From NCBI RefSeq assembly GCF_016429065.1, contig NZ_JAELTX010000039.1, forward strand, positions 1 to 42,105: 42,105 bases of DNA, given 5' to 3'. Below are positions 18,201 to 27,388 of this stretch, piece by piece. The first letter of the stretch is position 1; each line of letters opens with the position of its first letter. A program made the translations under genes and the position numbers. Source of the DNA: Pedobacter sp. ASV17. Its GTDB lineage: Bacteria; Bacteroidota; Bacteroidia; Sphingobacteriales; Sphingobacteriaceae. The notes beneath the pieces were generated by a model. It worked only from the letters and a program-made list of their open reading frames with translations, did no database searches and had not been told where the DNA came from.

Positions 18201-18352
18201 CATTTGTTTATGGTACCAACGTGGTAACGTGGACCAACTACAGAGGCTACGATCCAGAGTTTAGTACCAGGAATCCGCTTACCCCAGGAGATGATACGGG
18301 TAGGTATCCAAGAAGAAGAGAATTAGGTTTGGGTTTAAATATTAGTTTATAA
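15224..18352 (+). CDS. susC: SusC/RagA-family TonB-dependent outer-membrane transporter
   Basis: Outer-membrane importer that takes up oligosaccharides with TonB energy, working with the SusD lid. A long signal peptide (about 1-35, ending VVAQ) is followed by a carboxypeptidase-regulatory-like domain (about 42-115, VSGTVKDAAGAGLPGVSI), the TonB plug (about 130-245, containing LQGKASGVLV, IQIRG, LYVVDGV and SVEILKDAASASIYGAQAANGVILITTK) and a C-terminal barrel ending in a typical ELGLGLNISL. Length 1042 aa is normal. There is no STN/FecR-type domain, so control is by the AraC protein and not by an anti-sigma factor. It is 8 bases from susD. Confidence 0.96.
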   Translation: MKRKFTQSFSVWAISVKCAIMIVSCVLLSINVVAQSQNQMKVSGTVKDAAGAGLPGVSIKVKNLAAGVMSDGDGKYNITVAKDATLVFSLIGYTTVEKPAGSSVLNVVLQESTNELNEVVISTGFGGKVRKSDLTSAVSSVSSKDIEQRQPIDLLTALQGKASGVLVTTDGAPGAEGTIQIRGVTTLNGGAGPLYVVDGVITDNGKNINPLDIASVEILKDAASASIYGAQAANGVILITTKKGADGKARFDAQYTHLFGKLAHKLPQSNSAEVRAFRRLQTPTNPTAGSNADSLNIALNADNDLQDILLGNTGHRQQVNTSLSGASKAFNFYASVNYINDKSIVVNSNAQSLQSRLNISYQAMPKLKYTANVSLYYQMKNEIPIARTVNVIFDRPAYSLIYYPDGTLTSYIASKRNPLANALYEINKTETYSAQVNNQVDFDLTKHIKWTTLFNLAYENPQSTFFSPRYVSANKNTNNGINEMKNSFRYEAQTYFNYNQSFNDHNISATLGANAIRRKQNTFHLEYLNSVSEEIYVALPAFLTAINTYTNGTANTNQAIFARVNYNYKSKYIASAVYRNDGSSRFSPENKRGSFYSGSLAWRFSAEKFMGWSGKFLDDAKIRASYGRVGNDQIEDYGYINKIVFDASYNGVPGATYSTTLGNSLIRWETGIQTNLGLDLTFFKGRLSFTGEVYEKRSKDLLYPRQLVKETGFSTVIVNVGTIASKGLELSVSGTPISKKNFQWSVDANIYFERGTIKDLAGAGSFVAGNKWYVQEGGKIGDFYGWKNLGVYQWNESNAYNDNWDKLTVVLGPDNKPLYVGGKAQYTFNGKPYTGTVHNMYDPGGKLVGGDTEWANIQRDSLIDDGDRHVIGNAQPKYNLGIGNNFTYKQFTFNILFNASVGGQVYNTLLYNANNPSATGPGNPDVLYNSWQKPGDIAKYPYYPNRASRGNLKQHGNSAYLEDATFIRLASMRLAYSLDAKTAKRLGMSRVSAFVYGTNVVTWTNYRGYDPEFSTRNPLTPGDDTGRYPRRRELGLGLNISL

Positions 18353-18360
18353 GTAGAGCT

Positions 18361-19926
18361 ATGATAAAATTATTAAAATATACTTGCCTTATTACGCTAT
18401 GTGTAACCATGGGCAGCTGTAAAAAATTTCTTGACGAAAAACCTGTGTCAGAAGTTAAAATCACTGATTTTTATAAATCTAAGGTGGATATAGATGCAGC
18501 GACGGCAGGCATGTATTCGTCCTTTCAACAAACCATGGTGGGTGAGGGGCAGTACTTAGATCGTTATCATTATTGGGGAGAATTTAGATCTGACAACTTC
18601 GATAGGTTTTTGAACTATACCACCACCCATGTTACGGAGGTGGCCATGAATGCCATTACGCCAGATAATACCTACACCGATTGGTCAAGGCTTTATACTG
18701 TAATTGCAAGGGCAAATAGCAATATCAAATATATTCCAGGGGTAATGGCGCTAGATCAGAACGTGACACAGGCCGTTGTCAATGCAAATTTGGCACAATC
18801 TTATGCCATGCGTGCCATGTGTTATTTTTACATTGTAAGGGTTTGGGGCAATGCGCCTATTTGGCTAGAGCCTTATGAGGATGTGCAAGTTGATGCACAA
18901 CGTCCACGTGAACCAGCGGCTAAAATTTTAGATGAGGTAGTGATCAAAGATTTAATCACTGCTTATGATCTGATGGTGAAAAACCAAAACCCTACGGTTT
19001 ACACCATTAATGAGGGTGCGGTATGTGCGGCACTAGCTGATGCCTACATGTGGAAAAAAGATTATCCTAATGCGATTATCTGGATTAAAAATCTTTTTAA
19101 AGCAAGGTCTACCAAAGGTGTTGCCTATGCGGGTGTATCTGAAGTGAATTTGGAGCCTACCGCCACTTGGAAAAGTATCTTTACGGCACCTGCTACCAGT
19201 GCCGAAACCATTTGGTCAATCCACTGGGATTTTGTAGCCAACGGATGTGCTTGTAACGTCACCTCATATACGGCCAATAATAAAACGTTCCAGGTTGATC
19301 CATTACTTTACGCCAAGTATTTCTTGCCACATGCGCAAACCGTTCGCCCTAATACGGATATTAGGCCAAAGCAAACCTTGGATTTATACACCGTTGCTAA
19401 CCCAGCCAATAACAACAGAGATCGTTTCGTGAAATATTATGCAAGTCCTGTCAATCCAACGGCGGCAACTTCAACCACGGCACTTAACCAGTTTTACAAC
19501 CAACAGGCACCAGTATATCTTGTAATGTATCGATTGTCAGATATGTATCTGCTTTATGCGGAAGCGTTGAATGGTAGCGGTGACTTACCAAATGCCCTTA
19601 AATATTTAAACTATATCAGAAAAAGAGCGACCATACCAGAGTATTTAGCAACCGATCCAAAAGTAAGTACACAAACCGCGATGGAAAACGCCATTTTGGA
19701 AGAACGTCAGTACGAGCTGATTGGAGAGGGCAAACGATGGTTTGATTTGGTAAGAACCAACAAAGTGAAAGAAGTGATGGACCCAGTATTGATTGATCGT
19801 CAAACCAGAAACGGCAACACCGATTTAACAGGGTTTGGAGATTTGAGAAGGTCTTTATGGCCAATCAGTAGAGCCGTAATGAACTCTAACAAAAAACTGG
19901 TGCAAAACCCTGGTTACGGCGAATAA
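18361..19926 (+). CDS. susD: SusD/RagB-family surface glycan-binding lipoprotein
   Basis: Outer-membrane lipoprotein that caps the SusC barrel and binds glycan. The lipobox gives C20 (TMGSC-KKFLDEKP). The N-terminal motif KKFLDEKPVSE, the TPR-type helices (about 60-210) and the C-terminal EERQYELIGEGKRWFDLVRTN are family hallmarks. Length 521 aa is normal. It directly follows susC and shares its transcript. Glycan specificity cannot be read from sequence. Confidence 0.96.
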   Translation: MIKLLKYTCLITLCVTMGSCKKFLDEKPVSEVKITDFYKSKVDIDAATAGMYSSFQQTMVGEGQYLDRYHYWGEFRSDNFDRFLNYTTTHVTEVAMNAITPDNTYTDWSRLYTVIARANSNIKYIPGVMALDQNVTQAVVNANLAQSYAMRAMCYFYIVRVWGNAPIWLEPYEDVQVDAQRPREPAAKILDEVVIKDLITAYDLMVKNQNPTVYTINEGAVCAALADAYMWKKDYPNAIIWIKNLFKARSTKGVAYAGVSEVNLEPTATWKSIFTAPATSAETIWSIHWDFVANGCACNVTSYTANNKTFQVDPLLYAKYFLPHAQTVRPNTDIRPKQTLDLYTVANPANNNRDRFVKYYASPVNPTAATSTTALNQFYNQQAPVYLVMYRLSDMYLLYAEALNGSGDLPNALKYLNYIRKRATIPEYLATDPKVSTQTAMENAILEERQYELIGEGKRWFDLVRTNKVKEVMDPVLIDRQTRNGNTDLTGFGDLRRSLWPISRAVMNSNKKLVQNPGYGE

Positions 19927-19972
19927 ATAGATGTAATTTTTAATGATCAAAATTGATATAAATAAAATTGAT

Positions 19973-20749
19973 ATGAAAACTTTAAAAAATAGCCTGCTGC
20001 CTGCAATCGCACTTTTGCTAGTGGCCTTTACTCAAAGTGGCTGTAAAAAGTTATTTGGGTTGGAACGCCAAAAAGATTACGAGTATATAAAGAAAACACT
20101 TGATCCAAATATTGGTATTTCAGCACGAAAATTCCTCGAAAATAGGAGTCAGCCAACCGGCTTGCCAGATGATACGGTGTTTAAGTATATGAAACAGGGA
20201 CTTGAGTATGCAGAAATTGATTTGGCAGAATATGAAAAAGCAGACCGTACCTTTCTTTTCCTCCATAATGATGGGGTGAGGGTGTTGCCAACCAAAACAA
20301 CCGCAGGGGTGGTAACCACCACCAGTAATATTCCAACGGCTGGTTTATGGTTCGATTTTCCAGTGGTTACGGGTATAAATCCTACTACCGGATTGCCTAT
20401 TACCAGACCTGCTACCAAATGGAGCGACTATCCTAAACAAGATGTAAAAAACTACTTTTTATACCTGATTGGGCAAGGGAAATATAGTTTCGATAACTTA
20501 AACGCGACGAATAAAACCATTAAATCAATTTTGCCTGCTGGTGCCACTTTGTCAACTTCAACCATGTTGGGTTACGCCAATGCGGGTAAGGGTTTTGATG
20601 ACAATGGGAATTTCTATTTAAGGATATTGAATAATAGTGATTTGGCACCTATTGTACACAATAATAGAACCAATGCCAGAAGTGCGGGATACATTGCAAC
20701 AAATGGTATTGTGCATGTTTTTGGAGCATCAGTAGCACCTTCACTGTAA
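19973..20749 (+). CDS. Fasciclin-like surface lipoprotein of the PUL
   Basis: Lipoprotein with the start MKTLKNSLLPAIALLLVAF and a lipobox TQSGC-KK. The C-terminus SAGYIATNGIVHVFGASVAP resembles the end of a fasciclin (FAS1) domain, a fold used for surface binding. A start at 19943 would add 10 residues before the signal peptide, so ATG 19973 is preferred. It is the third gene after susC and susD and occupies the position usually held by a surface glycan-binding protein. The FAS1 assignment rests mostly on the terminal motif. About 258 aa. Confidence 0.75.
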   Translation: MKTLKNSLLPAIALLLVAFTQSGCKKLFGLERQKDYEYIKKTLDPNIGISARKFLENRSQPTGLPDDTVFKYMKQGLEYAEIDLAEYEKADRTFLFLHNDGVRVLPTKTTAGVVTTTSNIPTAGLWFDFPVVTGINPTTGLPITRPATKWSDYPKQDVKNYFLYLIGQGKYSFDNLNATNKTIKSILPAGATLSTSTMLGYANAGKGFDDNGNFYLRILNNSDLAPIVHNNRTNARSAGYIATNGIVHVFGASVAPSL

Positions 20750-20774
20750 ATTCCTATTGGTAGATTAACTTGAG

Positions 20775-21330
20775 TTTGGGATAAGTGTTTGGTGATTTTT
20801 CATGATCTCCAGCTTTAGCAAACCCTCTCCGTTCTACTAAAATCGGTATCTATTTAGCATGCACTTTTATGTACCTATGTGGTTGTATTTTATCTTTATA
20901 ACAAAATAAAGCTTTATAAATAAACCACATAGGCACATCGTAAACTTGATGGTATTAACAAAATGCCCTAATCTAAAGTAGCCGTGGATTTTTATTATTC
21001 GTTTCCATGATTACAAAGTTATAAATGAGCTCAACCGTTTCGCTTTCGCATACTTTTTTCATCTATAGGTAACCTGAGCTTGCGAAAGGATCAAGACAAA
21101 TAACCTGAGAGTTCGATTGTTATTTAGTGGAATGATGCTAGCTTTGTTTTGCTGACCCTGAAATAAATTCAGGGTGACGTCAGATGGGCGATTCGTCATG
21201 CTGAATTTATTTCAGCATCAGCTTTACGGGTAGTTTTGACAAATTTAATAATCGAAATAAGGTAAATAGAACAATAAAAACTACTTGATAAGAGTTTGTC
21301 CGAGAAGCGACAGAGCTGTAAATAGTAACA
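20775..21330. repeat. Dispersed intergenic repeat, copy C
   Basis: The most complete copy, in the gap after the susCD operon; no gene is seen. GTTCTACTAAAATCGG is at about 20831; the stem CTATGTGGTT (20875-20884) pairs with AACCACATAG (20923-20932), with the centre in the same orientation as copy B. Then TTAACAAAATGC, GCCGTGGATTTTTATT, a CATCTATAGGTAACCTG-like block near 21060, the hairpin ACCCTGAA/TTCAGGGT (about 21155-21175), a second, ATGCTGAA/TTCAGCAT (about 21198-21218), and a tail TTTGTCCGAGAAGCGACAG shared with copy D. Confidence 0.8.
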
Positions 21331-21331
21331 T

Positions 21332-21371
21332 AAAAAAGCGGCGACCTTCAAATGAAAGTCGCCGCTTTTTT
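21332..21371. terminator. Bidirectional terminator between the susCD operon and araC
   Basis: AAAAAGCGGCGAC pairs with GTCGCCGCTTTTT around a loop of about 12 bases. A-run and T-run flank the stem, so it can stop transcripts from both strands; the genes on either side converge on it. Confidence 0.85.
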
Positions 21372-21406
21372 ATGAAATGATGTAGCCGATGAGGTACATT
21401 AATGGT

Positions 21407-22285
21407 TTATTGGTTGGCTCCGGAAATAAATTCTTTCTGATAGTTCATCGGACTTTTTCCGGTGGTTACCTTAAAATATTTGTGAAAACTGGCCAGGTTG
21501 TTGAAACCACTTTCGTAGCATAACTGCTTCATGTTAAGTTTGTTTTCCATCAACAGTTTGCAAGCATGTCCAACCCTAATTTCGGTCACAAATCGGGAAT
21601 AGGTTTTTTTCGTTTTAGATTTAAAATATCTACAGAAAGAATTAGGGCTAATGACCGCCACATTGGAAATTTCTTCGAGGTGTATCTTTCTCCTAAAATT
21701 CTCAAGCGTATAATCGTAAATGGCATTTATCCTATTGTTTTCAGTTTCATCGTAGTCTTGTTTAAAGCCAATAGACGATAGCTTTACGGTTTGGTTGCAG
21801 TTGGCAATGAGTGTAAGCGCTTCCAGCAATAACAGGATTCGGGGGGTACCTTCGGCAACAAGCATCTGTTCTAATAATTCCGAAACCTGTGTTTTAACCT
21901 TGCCATTGATTTGTAAGCCCCTTTTACTGTTTTCGAGCAAGGTTTTAATGGCTTTGTTTTCTGGTAGGTTTAGGAATTGGTCGCCCCAAAAATTTTCACT
22001 GAAATGTGCCACTCGTACATCTGCCGTAGTTTTGGACTGTTCGCAGAAATAGATGTCGTCAAATCTCCAGTAGTGGGCCAGGTGCGCACCTACTAAAATC
22101 ACGTCGCCAGATTTAAAACTTTTAATGCTATCACCAATAAACTGTGTGCCTACACCTTTCTTGAGGTGAATCAGTTCTATCTCTGGATGATAATGCCATT
22201 TGTTGTTCATGTAAGGTACAACATCTCTCCTCACACTGAAGGATTGGGCAGGTCCGGTGGAGACCTTTAATAGTTGCGGTTTCAT
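21407..22285 (-). CDS. AraC-family transcriptional regulator of the PUL
   Basis: A 292-residue regulator: N-terminal cupin-type sensing region (about 25-90, HYHPEIELIHLKKGVGTQFIGDSIKSFKSGDVILVGAHLAHYW) and two C-terminal AraC helix-turn-helix motifs (about 190-285, KIHLEEISNVAVISPNSFCRYFK and MKQLCYESGFNNLASFHKYFK). It is transcribed away from GH95, and a -7-like TTTATTTG on the minus strand is at 22315-22308. It lies inside the PUL and next to one of the 64-base operator-promoter units, so it is the obvious candidate to bind that motif. The inducer is unknown; free fucose or an unsaturated uronate are guesses. Confidence 0.92.
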   Translation of the reverse strand: MKPQLLKVSTGPAQSFSVRRDVVPYMNNKWHYHPEIELIHLKKGVGTQFIGDSIKSFKSGDVILVGAHLAHYWRFDDIYFCEQSKTTADVRVAHFSENFWGDQFLNLPENKAIKTLLENSKRGLQINGKVKTQVSELLEQMLVAEGTPRILLLLEALTLIANCNQTVKLSSIGFKQDYDETENNRINAIYDYTLENFRRKIHLEEISNVAVISPNSFCRYFKSKTKKTYSRFVTEIRVGHACKLLMENKLNMKQLCYESGFNNLASFHKYFKVTTGKSPMNYQKEFISGANQ

Positions 22286-22348
22286 CTGGTTAATAATTAT
22301 ATTTGGTCAAATAAATATACTGTAAAATAATATATAGTTAGGTTATAA

Positions 22349-22413
22349 TGCCAATTTTGTTGAATATTCGGGTAATCTCAAATAATATCCAGAAAAGATT
22401 ATTGCTTTCTTTG
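22349..22413 (+). promoter_or_regulatory. PUL operator and promoter for GH95
   Basis: Starts TGCCAATTTTGTTGAATATT. TTTCTTTG ends at 22413, so its G is again 64 bases after the first base, as at 15011 and 25132. It lies in the divergent gap between araC and GH95. Confidence 0.7.
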
Positions 22414-22517
22414 TATAAGGGCAAACGGATATAGAACTACCAAAATCCAATAAATTTCCCCGATTGATAACCAAATTGAACAGTTTCTTGATTGCTATAA
22501 ATTTTTAACTCTTATTG

Positions 22518-25073
22518 ATGAAACGCCTACTACTTTTAGCGCTGGCTTGTTGCTCCTTTGTCAGCAATGCCCAAGAGAATCCACACTTAAAACTTTGGTA
22601 CAGCCAACCTGCAAAAGTTTGGGAAGAAGCCTTGCCATTGGGCAATGGTAAAACCGGAGCCATGGTGTTTGGTGGTTTCAAAAAAGAGCGATATCAGCTT
22701 AACGATAATACCTTATGGTCAGGCTATCCAACTTCGGGTAATAATCCCGATGGGCCAAGCATCCTTCCACAGGTACGCAAAGCGATATTTGAAGGCGATT
22801 ATACCAAAGCCACCACACTTTGGCGCAAAATGCAGGGGCCTTATTCAGCCAGGTATTTGCCATTAGGCGATTTGGCCATTACCTACGAGATGAAAGACAC
22901 GGTAGCCAGTACTTATTACCGCGATTTAAACCTAAACAATGGACTAGCTTCGGTGCGCTATAAAGTAGGCAACGTTACCTATACCCGAACAACTTTGGTG
23001 AGCTATCCCGATAAGATCATGGTGGTGCATTTAACCGCCGACCAAAAAGGAGCGCTTAATTTTTCGGTGGGCCTATCTAGCTTGTTACGTTACAAAACCA
23101 CTACTACAGCCAATGATTATTTGTTGTTAAAAGGCAAGGCACCTAAACATGTGGCCAATAGAGATTACGAACCTTTTCAGGTGGCCTATGATGACAATGA
23201 GAATGGAGAGGGGATGAACTTTGAAATCCATGTAAAAGTGAAACTTGATGGCGGTAGTGTAAAGGCAAATGGCGAACAATTGAGCATTAAAGATGCCAAT
23301 GCCGTTACCCTTTATTTATCGGAAGCCACCAGTTTCAATGGCTTTGACAAGTCGCCAGGTTTTGAAGGTAAAGATCCAGCCATTGAGGCCAGGGCCAAAA
23401 TGCAGTTGGCATTTGCAAAATCGTTTGAGCAAATTAAAAATGCCCATATCAGCGACTATCAAAGTTTATTTAATCGAGTTTCTTTTCAATTGGAAATCCA
23501 AAAAGATTTTTCGGCAAGCCCAACGAACGAGCGTCTTTTAAAATTCAAGGAAAATGGCAACGACCACCAATTGCAGGTGTTGTATTATCAATTTGGTCGT
23601 TACCTGATGATTGCCAGCTCGCGTCCAGGTTCTAGACCTACCAATTTGCAGGGCATTTGGAATGATAAAGTGATCCCACCTTGGGGCAGCAATTATACCA
23701 CCAATATCAATACGGAAATGAACTACTGGTTGGCCGAAAACACCAACCTTTCCGAATGTCACCAACCTTTGTTTGATTTCATGAAAGAGTTGGCCATTAA
23801 CGGCGCAAAAACCGCCAAGGTAAACTACAATATCAAGGAAGGGTGGACCGCCCATCACAATTCAGACCTTTGGGCTAAAACATCGCCTCCGGGTGGAAAT
23901 GATTGGGACCCAAAAGGCGCACCAAGATGGTCGGCATGGCCTATGGCTGGTGGCTGGTTCAGCACCCATTTGTGGGAACATTACCAATTTACGGGAGATA
24001 AAAACTTCCTCTCAAAAGAAGCTTATCCACTGATGAAAGGTGCAGCGCAGTTTCTATTGAATTGGCTCATTACCGACCCAAAAACGGGTTATTTGGTCAC
24101 CAATCCATCAACTTCTCCAGAAAATACCGTAAAAATCAAAGGCAAGGAGTATCAATTGAGCTTGGCAAGTACCATGGATATGGCCATTATCCGCGAATTG
24201 TTTACCGCTTGTATTAAAGCTTCCAAAATATTGAAGATTGATGCTGCTTTTAGCGCTAAACTTGAGGCCGCTAAAAATAAGTTATACCCTTACCATATTG
24301 GCCAATACGGACAATTGCAAGAATGGTATGGCGATTGGGATGATCCAAAAGATACACATCGTCATATTTCGCATCTGTTTGGTTTATTTCCAGGTAACCA
24401 AATTTCGGTACAGCAAACCCCTGAATTAGCCGCGGCTGCTGAACAAACGCTTATTCACCGAGGTGATATTAGCACAGGTTGGTCTATGGCATGGAAAATC
24501 AATTGGTGGGCGAGGATGAAAGATGGAAATCATGCCTATAGCATTTTAAATACAGCTTTTAATTATATCGATCCTACCCAAAGCCGTGGACAAATGAGTG
24601 GCGGTGGTACTTATCCCAACCTTTTTGATGCACATCCACCGTTTCAAATTGATGGTAATTTTGGCGGCACCGCAGGTATGACAGAAATGTTGTTGCAAAG
24701 CCATGAAGGCGAAATCAGCTTGTTGCCAGCCTTACCAGACGCCTGGGCTACGGGTGCAATAAAAGGCATCAAAGCGAGGGGAAATTTTGAAATAGAAATG
24801 GCATGGGAAAAAGGAAAGCTTACCCAAGCAAAAATCAAATCGTTAATAGGAGGCAACTGCCGTTTGAGAACTCCTATCCAAGTACGGGTGGTAGAAGTTA
24901 CAGGAGATCAAACGAATGCTATTCCAGTAAATTCCTTAATGCAGAATTTCGAAAAACCACCTTATCAAAAAAATGCAAATGCAAAACTTCAGCCCATTAA
25001 AGCTGATAAAGGTTACGCCATCAGTTTTAAAACCGAGAAGGGTAAAAGCTATACCATTGTGCCTGTAAAGTAA
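22518..25073 (+). CDS. GH95 alpha-L-fucosidase (or alpha-L-galactosidase)
   Basis: Secreted GH95 glycoside hydrolase. A signal peptide (about 1-19, ending VSNA-Q) is followed by the N-terminal LKLWYSQPAKVWEEALPLGNGKTGAMVFGG. Family residues are present: N396 and N398 in NINTEMNYW, the general acid E535 in STSPEN, and D712 in FQIDGNFGG. The usual YWPAE reads YWLAE here. GH95 enzymes cleave alpha-1,2-fucose by inversion, and some act on alpha-L-galactose. The start is ATG 22518; a TTG directly before it is not needed. Length 851 aa is normal. It stands as its own transcription unit with the shared operator upstream. Confidence 0.93.
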   Translation: MKRLLLLALACCSFVSNAQENPHLKLWYSQPAKVWEEALPLGNGKTGAMVFGGFKKERYQLNDNTLWSGYPTSGNNPDGPSILPQVRKAIFEGDYTKATTLWRKMQGPYSARYLPLGDLAITYEMKDTVASTYYRDLNLNNGLASVRYKVGNVTYTRTTLVSYPDKIMVVHLTADQKGALNFSVGLSSLLRYKTTTTANDYLLLKGKAPKHVANRDYEPFQVAYDDNENGEGMNFEIHVKVKLDGGSVKANGEQLSIKDANAVTLYLSEATSFNGFDKSPGFEGKDPAIEARAKMQLAFAKSFEQIKNAHISDYQSLFNRVSFQLEIQKDFSASPTNERLLKFKENGNDHQLQVLYYQFGRYLMIASSRPGSRPTNLQGIWNDKVIPPWGSNYTTNINTEMNYWLAENTNLSECHQPLFDFMKELAINGAKTAKVNYNIKEGWTAHHNSDLWAKTSPPGGNDWDPKGAPRWSAWPMAGGWFSTHLWEHYQFTGDKNFLSKEAYPLMKGAAQFLLNWLITDPKTGYLVTNPSTSPENTVKIKGKEYQLSLASTMDMAIIRELFTACIKASKILKIDAAFSAKLEAAKNKLYPYHIGQYGQLQEWYGDWDDPKDTHRHISHLFGLFPGNQISVQQTPELAAAAEQTLIHRGDISTGWSMAWKINWWARMKDGNHAYSILNTAFNYIDPTQSRGQMSGGGTYPNLFDAHPPFQIDGNFGGTAGMTEMLLQSHEGEISLLPALPDAWATGAIKGIKARGNFEIEMAWEKGKLTQAKIKSLIGGNCRLRTPIQVRVVEVTGDQTNAIPVNSLMQNFEKPPYQKNANAKLQPIKADKGYAISFKTEKGKSYTIVPVK

Positions 25074-25131
25074 GGTGCTGGTTTAAAAAACAATTGAATA
25101 AATAAACATTGGATTGAACTGATCAGGGCAA

Positions 25132-25196
25132 TGGCAAAATTGCTGAATAATGAGGTAAATAGACAGAATAAAACCTCATTATTTATGACGTATTTG
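25132..25196 (+). promoter_or_regulatory. PUL operator and promoter for the GH31 operon
   Basis: Starts TGGCAAAATTGCTGAATAAT. CGTATTTG ends at 25196, so its G is 64 bases after the first base. The GH31 start codon is 48 bases further. It is the third copy with the same spacing. Confidence 0.7.
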
Positions 25197-25243
25197 CAAT
25201 AAGAGAGAAACAAAATCTCAAATTTTAACCGAATATTTAAACC

Positions 25244-27388
25244 ATGAAAGCTGCTCGAATACTACTAGGTATTGCACTGTTATTGTTGCCTTTTTTGAAG
25301 GCCAATTCGCAAGATATCAGTTGGTCTGAAGTAATGCCTGGTGTATGGAAAGGTGTAGTAGGTACGCCCGAGGCTTATGATCTTTTAAAAGCAGCTGGAA
25401 CATCGCCTAATGTAGAGGCACTAACCAGGTTGGGAAAAGCTAATTTCCCATTTGTCCAACAAAATATTGTCGCTTCTTTACGTGATGGGAAAACCCAATT
25501 GCGGTTCCCGCTCGAAAAAAATGAGCAGCTCTACGGTTTTGGGCTTAACTTTCAAACCGTACACCAAAGAGGCAAAATCCTCGAGCTGCATGTAGATCAT
25601 TATGGTGGCAAAGACAATGGACGTACACATGCGCCAACCCCGTTTTATATCTCTTCTAATGGTTATGGTGTGTTTATCAATACTGCAAGATACCTTAAAG
25701 TGTGGGCGGGAACTGGCGTAAGAAAAGACAGTGAGAATTTTCCCACCCCAAAAGATAGAAATACAGATAAAACATGGGCTTCTAGGCCATATTCCGACGC
25801 CGTAGAATTTCAGGTACCCGCTGGCGGTGTAGAAATTTATGTATTTGCCGGACCAAAACCTCTTGATGCTATTAAAAGGTATAATCTTTTTAATGGTGGT
25901 GGTTACCTGCCTCCAAAATGGGGCTTAGGTTTTACCCAAAGGGTAATGACCAGGTTTACTGCCGCCGAGGTGGAAAAAGAAATAGACACCTTTAAGGAAA
26001 AAGGTTATCCGCTTGATTTTGTGGGTTTAGAGCCTGGTTGGCAAAGCAAAGCCTATCCTGGAACATTTACTTGGGATATGGGACGTTTCCCAAGCCCTCA
26101 AAAATTTGTGAGCGATATGTTGAACAAAGGGATCAGGCTTAATTTGTGGCTCAATCCCTATGTTTCTCCCGATGCACCATTTTACAAAGAGATTTTACCA
26201 TTTACAAGTTCCCACACCGTATGGCTTGGCCTAGTTCCAGACTTAAGCTTACCAAAGGCAAGGGAATTGTTTTTCTCGCAATTGCAGCAAAATCAAATAG
26301 AAATAGGGGTAAGTGGCTATAAAATAGATGAAGTGGATGGCTACGACCACTACCTGTGGCCAGATGTAGCCACTTTTCCGTCGGGATTGAGTGCCGAGCA
26401 AATGCGACAAACCTATGGATTGTTAATGCAACGATACACTGCCGAGATTTTTAAAAAGCGTAACCAACGCACATTTGGTTTGGTAAGAGCTTCTAATGGA
26501 GGAGGCACCTCGTTTCCATATGTGCTTTATAACGACTATTACAACCACGAAGATTTTATCACCGCTTTAATTAATAGTGGTTTTGCAGGCGTGTTGTGGA
26601 CGCCCGAAGTTCGTGCTTCGAAAACTGGTGAAGAATGGTTGCGGCGGTTCCAGTCGAATGTATTTTCGCCCATGGCCATGATCAATGCCTGGTCTAGCGG
26701 CACCAAGCCTTGGAGCTATCCCGAAGTAGAAAAGCAGGTGAAATCATTTGCCTTGTTGCGTATGCAGATGATGCCTTACTGGTATACCGAGTTTGCAAAA
26801 TACCATTTTGAAGGCACGCCACCTTTTAGGGCAATGAATTTGGAAGATGGATTTAATCCAGAATTCAAAAAAGAAAAAACGAATACAAACTTGGAAGAGA
26901 ATCCTTATGCTGAGGCCATTTCCAAGGAAATTAAAGACCAATACATGGCAGGCGAATACCTTTTGGTAGCGCCAATGTTTGCCGGACAGGTTACCCGAAA
27001 GGTAGTATTGCCAAAAGGTAAATGGTACGACTTTTATACGGGCGAATTTGCTGGAGAAGGAACCGTAATTAGCGTTACACCTGGTTTGGACAAAATTCCA
27101 GTTTATGTAAAAGATGGGGGAATAATTCCGATGATGCCAGCCATGCTTCATGCGCCAAAATCGGGCGAGAAAATTGACCTTGAAATTCGTTACTATGGAG
27201 AAAAACCTGGACAGTATCTTTTGTATGATGATGATGGCGAAACTTTCAACTATGAAAAAGGTCAATACAGTTGGCGACAGATCAATATTCAACGCACTGC
27301 CAATGGAATAAAAGGAAACATTTCGGCTCCCGAAAAAAATAAACCTAATACCTTAGGGAAAATTACTTGGACCTTAATGACTAAATAA
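25244..27388 (+). CDS. GH31-family alpha-glycosidase
   Basis: Secreted retaining hydrolase with a signal peptide (about 1-22, ending KANSQ). The GH31 N-terminal beta-sandwich (about 80-220, LYGFGLNFQTVHQRGKILEL) leads into the barrel. The likely nucleophile is D362 in GYKIDEVDGY; the usual DxxE pattern is replaced, so specificity cannot be copied from known members. A C-terminal beta-sandwich (from about 590, LVAPMF and DDDGETFNYEKGQY) is typical. Length 714 aa is normal. The stop TAA shares one base with the next start (TAATG). It may remove an alpha-linked side sugar such as xylose or galactose. Confidence 0.88.
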   Translation: MKAARILLGIALLLLPFLKANSQDISWSEVMPGVWKGVVGTPEAYDLLKAAGTSPNVEALTRLGKANFPFVQQNIVASLRDGKTQLRFPLEKNEQLYGFGLNFQTVHQRGKILELHVDHYGGKDNGRTHAPTPFYISSNGYGVFINTARYLKVWAGTGVRKDSENFPTPKDRNTDKTWASRPYSDAVEFQVPAGGVEIYVFAGPKPLDAIKRYNLFNGGGYLPPKWGLGFTQRVMTRFTAAEVEKEIDTFKEKGYPLDFVGLEPGWQSKAYPGTFTWDMGRFPSPQKFVSDMLNKGIRLNLWLNPYVSPDAPFYKEILPFTSSHTVWLGLVPDLSLPKARELFFSQLQQNQIEIGVSGYKIDEVDGYDHYLWPDVATFPSGLSAEQMRQTYGLLMQRYTAEIFKKRNQRTFGLVRASNGGGTSFPYVLYNDYYNHEDFITALINSGFAGVLWTPEVRASKTGEEWLRRFQSNVFSPMAMINAWSSGTKPWSYPEVEKQVKSFALLRMQMMPYWYTEFAKYHFEGTPPFRAMNLEDGFNPEFKKEKTNTNLEENPYAEAISKEIKDQYMAGEYLLVAPMFAGQVTRKVVLPKGKWYDFYTGEFAGEGTVISVTPGLDKIPVYVKDGGIIPMMPAMLHAPKSGEKIDLEIRYYGEKPGQYLLYDDDGETFNYEKGQYSWRQINIQRTANGIKGNISAPEKNKPNTLGKITWTLMTK

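Noticed and set aside
26744..27292. 182-codon minus-strand frame inside GH31
   Set aside because: A shadow frame within a clear catalytic gene with biased composition; no start signal.
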